From contig PS015457.1 in the NCBI GenBank assembly GCA_048213135.1, positions 29,953 through 54,055 of the forward strand: a stretch of DNA of 24,103 nt, given 5' to 3'. This document shows, one piece after another, positions 20,701-24,103 of the stretch; position 1 is the stretch's first letter, and each line of letters begins with the position of its first letter. The DNA is from Reclinomonas americana ATCC 50394 (taxonomy: Eukaryota; Jakobida; Jakobea; Jakobida). The notes beneath the pieces were generated by a model that had not been told where the DNA came from, made no database searches, and saw nothing but the letters and a program-made list of their open reading frames with translations. The translations under genes were made by a program, and so were the position numbers.

Positions 20701-23700
20701 ACCACCACGCACCCCGTGTTGCATGTCGTAGCACTGAGCACCACAGCTTGCGCATCGGCTCCCACATTCTGCGAGCTGTCCGTGCGCGTCAACGACAAAC
20801 ACTGACCGGCAACTTGAAACACGTTGGCCGGGGTCGATGCCGTGAAGGTGGCCTCGGCCACAAACGTGCGCAGCGTGCCATACTGCACCACAAGGCCAAT
20901 CGTCGCCACAATACGGTAAAAGTACGTCCCTCGCAGCGTCAACGCCGTAGCAGCGCCACTGGCGGTCACTGTCGATGAGCCTGTGACGGGACTCGGTGTG
21001 CCAGCCACCGACGTGGCCGTCGGAGTCGTCAGCGTGCGCAGCGTGTAATTGGTTTGATCAGTGATGTACAGGATGCCGGATATCGGATCCAGCACGATGC
21101 CATACTGCATTCAATGTGTGAGTCACAAGTTGGCCACGCATCCGAATGTTGGGAAATGACGCAACGGGTTGATTGAATCGTGCAGCCAATGAGGCGCCGT
21201 CCACCGAGTCGATTGTCAGTGAAGCCAAACCAGCGACTGTCGTGATCACGCCGGTGGAGGACACAGATCGGATGCTGTTGGATGTTTGCTGCGCGCGCGA
21301 AACAACAAACTTGTGAGAGCACAACAACAGATGTACGCTTGGTCATATGCTGTCGCGACGCAACATCGGCCACATACAGCACGTTCCTTGCGGTGTCTTG
21401 CGTCGCTGACGTAGGGAAGCGCAAGCGACCCACACCAACCGCGCCGTCAGTGAACCCGCTGTTACTCTTGGTGCCGGCAAACGTTGTCACCAGCATGGTG
21501 TTGAGGTCGATTTTCCGGATGCAATGATTGGAGCGGTCCACAATGTAAAGCAGGTTGTTGGCTCGGTCAAACACAGCATGGTACGGGCTGTTGAACTTGG
21601 GAGTACCGCCACTGCTGTCTGTGCTGCCGGCAGAGGCTGTACCGGAACCGAAAAGAGTGACCACGGTGCCACTTGCAGCAGCAGTGACCGTGCTGCACGA
21701 AAGATACAAAATGAGTTACAAAAAAGAAGAAGGCCAGTGGTTGACACGAGAAGAGAAAGCACCAACAATGAGACATGATCCAGCTGTTATTTTCTCTCTC
21801 TCCCTCTCTCTCCTCTCTCTCTCNNNNNNNNNNNNNNNNNNNNNNNNNNNNNNNNNNNNNNNNNNNNNNNNNNNNNNNNNNNNNNNNNNNNNNNNNNNNN
21901 NNNNNNNNNNNNNNNNNNNNNNNNNNNNNNNNNNNNNNNNNNNNNNNNNNNNNNNNNNNNNNNNNNNNNNNNNNNNNNNNNNNNNNNNNNNNNNNNNNNN
22001 NNNNNNNNNNNNNNNNNNNNNNNNNNNNNNNNNNNNNNNNNNNNNNNNNNNNNNNNNNNNNNNNNNNNNNNNNNNNNNNNNNNNNNNNNNNNNNNNNNNN
22101 NNNNNNNNNNNNNNNNNNNNNNNNNNNNNNNNNNNNNNNNNNNNNNNNNNNNNNNNNNNNNNNNNNNNNNNNNNNNNNNNNNNNNNNNNNNNNNNNNNNN
22201 NNNNNNNNNNNNNNNNNNNNNNNNNNNNNNNNNNNNNNNNNNNNNNNNNNNNNNNNNNNNNNNNNNNNNNNNNNNNNNNNNNNNNNNNNNNNNNNNNNNN
22301 NNNNNNNNNNNNNNNNNNNNNNNNNNNNNNNNNNNNNNNNNNNNNNNNNNNNNNNNNNNNNNNNNNNNNNNNNNNNNNNNNNNNNNNNNNNNNNNNNNNN
22401 NNNNNNNNNNNNNNNNNNNNNNNNNNNNNNNNNNNNNNNNNNNNNNNNNNNNNNNNNNNNNNNNNNNNNNNNNNNNNNNNNNNNNNNNNNNNNNNNNNNN
22501 NNNNNNNNNNNNNNNNNNNNNNNNNNNNNNNNNNNNNNNNNNNNNNNNNNNNNNNNNTCTTCGTCGTCGTACGTAACCGTTACGTACCGTACCGTACCTA
22601 CTTCGTACGTACGTACGTTACGTCCGTACTACGTTCCGTTCTACTCAGTCTTGTCTTTCTCTCTTTCTCTTTCTCTTTCTCTTTCTCTCCTTCTCCAGCA
22701 TCCCGTTCCTGTCTCACGCACTCCTTCCCTCACGCGTACATGCGCAACGCTTCCAGCTAGGGCACAAACGCTGCCAGATGAATCTCTCGCACACTTTCGC
22801 TCTCCCACTTTCACACGTACACACACAAACAAGACATGCGAGCCACGCTCCACTCTCTTTTCCTCTTCTTCTTTGTCTTCCTGTTCCTATTCCTCTTCCT
22901 CTTCTCTTCTAATTCCTCTTTCTGTTCCACTTTCAGTAGCATTATCTCAGGTACTATGACACATTCTTCTCTTCTTCTATGTTCTCTTCTCCTTCAGCTC
23001 ACCGAATGGCGTGGTTGGACGTATCAGCGACATAGAGCATTTGGCCGACGGGGTCCACAAACACGCCACGCGGAGTGTTGAATGCCGCCGCAGATCCAGT
23101 GCCATCTACCCACAGCGGAGTGCCTGGCTGCCCGGCAATGGTGGTCACCACACCGCCGGTGGTGATACGGCGGATAATGTGACTGAGGCTGTCGGCCACA
23201 TACAGGAAGTTGTTGGCAGTGTCATACGACACAGAGCCAGGACTGCAAACCGCAGAAAGTTAGAAAGCTTGTGCTGCATAGCACTTGCACGAGAGTTACG
23301 ATGCACGCACGAATTAAAACGCGCTGCACTCCCGGTGCCGTCAAGGTAGCCGCGGAAATTACCGGTGCCGGCAAATGTGCTCACTGTGAACGAGCTGAGC
23401 ACCACTTTGCGAATGGTACTAAATCTGTTCGTCACAGAACACAGGCACATGAGTTTAGCCCGCAAGATGTGTGAATGAGATTACTGTGCCACGTACCCGC
23501 TGTCCGCAATGTATGCGTTGCCGAGGCCGTCGAGAGTGATGCCTTGGGGAATGTAGAACCGCGCTGCCGTACCAACACCATTCGTTGTGCCATTCACAGT
23601 GGCAACTCCAGCAACCGTCGACACATTCCACACAAAAGCCGGCATGGTAGTGGCGTACTCAAACGTGACAGAAACGGAGCCGACACTGCTGGCATTCACC

Positions 23701-23973
23701 GTCCCGTACATGGTGGCAGCACTGTCGGCCGTCACGGCCGTCGTCGTGCTGGCCAGCTGCGGTGCGCTGGACATGGTGGTCACGCCAAATACATTGCCGT
23801 AGATGGGAACCGCAGACGACGTGGCCACGACTCGGTAATAGTAAATGGTGTTGGTGGTGAGTCCGGTGACAGTGGCGGTGACGAGCGATGATGAGGTGCC
23901 GGTGAGTGTGGAAGGGGTGGTGGAAACCACCGACGCTTGTGGAAATGTCATCTTGCGAATCACGCTGTTGAGA
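10003..23973 (-). CDS. Giant single-pass surface protein: NHL propeller, FN3-, TIG- and Ig-like modules (5'-partial, ~2,821 residues seen)
   Basis: Exons in transcript order: 23497..23973, 23311..23424, 23003..23242, 21365..21692, 21166..21288, 20713..21104, 20117..20277, 19801..20044, 19439..19723, 19258..19362, 18978..19186, 18511..18885, 17535..18434, 17129..17446, 15134..17026, 13230..13556, 12207..13172, 11087..11305, 10924..11010, 10750..10853, 10612..10675, 10003..10538 (TAG). All 21 junctions are phase-compatible and leave one open frame of 8,467 nt. The first exon starts in phase 2 inside an NHL motif, so the 5' end lies right of the window. Architecture: FN3-like, six NHL blades, FN3-like, nine TIG-like modules, eleven Ig/Kre9-like modules, Ser stalk, membrane span, ~128-residue tail. 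It should be a plasma-membrane receptor or adhesin; the ligand is unknown. Least certain are the junction 10612/10538 (an alternative donor at 10584 gives a 46-nt intron) and the acceptor at 19723. Confidence 0.85.
10490..10510. repeat. (CTG)7 trinucleotide repeat in coding sequence
   Basis: Seven CTG units on the plus strand, read as AGC serine codons in the stalk just outside the membrane span. Its length could vary between alleles without breaking the frame. Confidence 0.95.
11306..12206. other. 901-nt intron with a 20-N gap and simple repeats
   Basis: Lies between the exons at 12207-13172 and 11087-11305. It holds an imperfect direct repeat around GTGGTGGCACGA (near 11374 and 11467), 20 N at 11731-11750, (AG)14 at 11751-11778 and a CT/CCCTTCC-rich tract at about 11970-12195. 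No gene is seen. Confidence 0.85.
13691..14090. repeat. Intronic minisatellite, three diverged copies of a ~150-175 bp unit
   Basis: Copies near 13691-13766, 13836-13930 and 14014-14090 share a core of about 75 bases that includes GTCTGCGGTTC, TCTCGCCTTTGT, TCGTCCGTCAT and CGTTTCCTC. CT-rich spacers separate them. The array runs up to the 801-N gap at 14110, so more copies are probably missing. Confidence 0.8.
14110..14910. other. Assembly gap (801 N) inside an intron
   Basis: The gap is in the 1,577-nt intron 13557-15133 of the surface-protein gene. CT repeats and the minisatellite flank it. The exons on both sides join in phase 1 with continuous module sequence, so no exon need be hidden here. 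Confidence 0.97.
14911..15130. repeat. CT-rich intronic tract
   Basis: CTCTCT/CTTCC low-complexity sequence between the gap and the donor site of exon 15134..17026. It is GA-rich on the transcript. Confidence 0.95.
17129..20819 (-). other. Nine TIG/IPT-like modules with paired cysteines
   Basis: Modules of about 90-110 residues share an S-x-x-P start, a G-x-G-F/Y core (GGGGFVASL, SGGGFLASL, KGSGFGG, GGGGYVG), a mid-module Cys (SSSCAA, SGSCSV, SDSACM, RASCAS) and a Y-x-[LIV]-C-x-R strand near the end (YRVCGR, YTLCVR, YTLCIR, YQLCIR, YRVCMR, YRLCVR, YYLCTQ, YQICAS, LLVCVR). This fits IPT/TIG-type immunoglobulin folds with one disulfide each. Exons 17535..18434 and 17129..17446 hold whole modules with phase-1 borders. 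Confidence 0.65.
20278..20712. other. 435-nt intron with AG and CA repeats
   Basis: Contains (AG)n at about 20372-20391 and an imperfect CACAATGCACA repeat at about 20421-20484. Its borders are a GTGCGT donor and a CAG acceptor that join a split glycine codon. No gene is seen. Confidence 0.85.
20820..21017 (-). other. Second FN3-like unit after the propeller
   Basis: GTYFYRIVATIGLVVQYGTL parallels NTIYYYRVVATSSA and PIYGNVF of the FN3-like unit at 23658-23936. It links the propeller to the first TIG-like module. Confidence 0.5.
21824..22557. other. Assembly gap (734 N) inside an intron
   Basis: The gap lies in the 1,310-nt intron 21693-23002. The flanking exons join in phase to rebuild the NHL motif NHAIRT, so no missing exon is needed. 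Confidence 0.97.
22558..22640. other. CGTA-rich low-complexity stretch at the gap edge, probable sequencing artefact
   Basis: Directly right of the gap the sequence is made of TACG/CGTA permutations such as TACGTACGTACG, unlike anything else in the window. It returns to CT-rich sequence after about 80 bases. It coincides with the cyclic TACG flow order used in pyrosequencing and is best read as low-quality read ends. Confidence 0.6.
22641..23002. other. Remainder of the long intron, CT-rich
   Basis: CTTTCT and TTCCTCTT runs with some single-copy sequence up to the GTGAGC donor at 23002. No exon is seen. Confidence 0.8.
23658..23936 (-). other. FN3-like domain
   Basis: Sequence such as NTIYYYRVVATSSA followed by ATMYGTVNASS and FEYATTM matches the pattern of FN3-like units that end in GTVNPNG-FEYGTT in many extracellular proteins. 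The left-end gene has the corresponding YGTVNANGAG. Confidence 0.6.
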
Positions 23974-24103
23974 CTGCAACGATGGCGGGAAGCAAGTGAG
24001 AGGGGAGAAAAAGGGGGTAGGAAGATGGAAGACGAAGAGGGGAAGAAGAAGGGGCGAGCGACAGGGGGGAAGCGACAGGGGGGAAGCGACAGGGGGAAGG
24101 GAC
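23974..24103. repeat. Purine-rich intron end with a 14-bp G-rich tandem repeat
   Basis: After the CAG acceptor of the first visible exon the plus strand is GA/GGA-rich. At 24057-24103 it holds about three copies of an AAGCGACAGGGGGG unit. Several runs of three to six G make a quadruplex possible on the plus strand. This is intron of the surface-protein gene, whose upstream exons lie beyond the window. Confidence 0.8.

Larger units (their letters stand above)
21018..23633 (-). other. Six NHL repeats forming one beta-propeller
   Basis: Six consecutive blades each carry V-[ST]-T-x-[AF]G, a D-G-x-G-S-A-A-R-F-N-x-P-like stretch and L-Y-[VI]-[AV]-D-x-x-[NH]-x-I-R. Examples are YIADSGFSTIRK, YVADSLSHIIRR, YVADTSNHAIRT, YIVDRSNHCIRK, YVADQTSNSIRS and YITDQTNYTLRT. 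Most of these motifs are rebuilt only after splicing; YVAD-QTSN, for instance, spans the junction 21365/21288. Six blades are enough for a closed propeller of the NHL type, a common protein- or RNA-binding platform, here presumably extracellular. Confidence 0.85.

Overview
This window looks like nuclear DNA of an intron-rich, GC-leaning unicellular eukaryote. The coding parts are cut by many short introns of about 57-102 nt with CAG acceptors. A few introns are much longer and are filled with (GA)n/(CT)n tracts and assembly gaps. The domain mix (NHL propeller, FN3-like, TIG-like and Ig-like modules, one membrane span) and the phase-1 module exons would suit a free-living protist with large surface proteins. 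The species cannot be fixed from the sequence. All confident genes read on the minus strand, so they run from right to left. No CRISPR array, tRNA, rRNA, operon or virus-like gene was recognised.

Layout. (1) Positions 1-600 hold the 3' part of a gene whose exons encode an FN3-like and an NHL-like unit; it leaves the window on the left. (2) Positions 600-2687 are microsatellites, a 789-N gap and non-coding DNA. (3) Positions 2688-8690 encode a complete half-size ABC exporter of 896 residues in 15 exons. Every splice phase closes and the protein matches ABC subfamily B from the first membrane span to the H-loop. (4) Positions 8691-10002 are intergenic, with two weak small proline-rich gene candidates. 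(5) Positions 10003-23973 and beyond encode the C-terminal ~2,820 residues of a giant single-pass surface protein in at least 22 exons. In protein order it has an FN3-like unit, six NHL blades (one full propeller), another FN3-like unit, nine TIG-like modules, eleven Ig/Kre9-like modules, a Ser-rich stalk, one membrane span and a proline/serine-rich tail. (6) The right edge is a purine-rich tandem repeat inside an intron of that gene.

The exon models rest on three checks that agree: reading phase across every junction, rebuilding of known domain motifs across junctions, and intron length. They reveal a recurrent unusual 5' splice site, GTTGCG(T), in all three genes. The long intron of the ABC gene at 6688-7197 holds a striking bulge-free hairpin of 43 consecutive positions (6936-7040) that resembles a microRNA precursor and folds better as plus-strand RNA. 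The left-end fragment is a paralogue of the start of the giant surface protein, so the ABC gene sits between two members of one surface-protein family.
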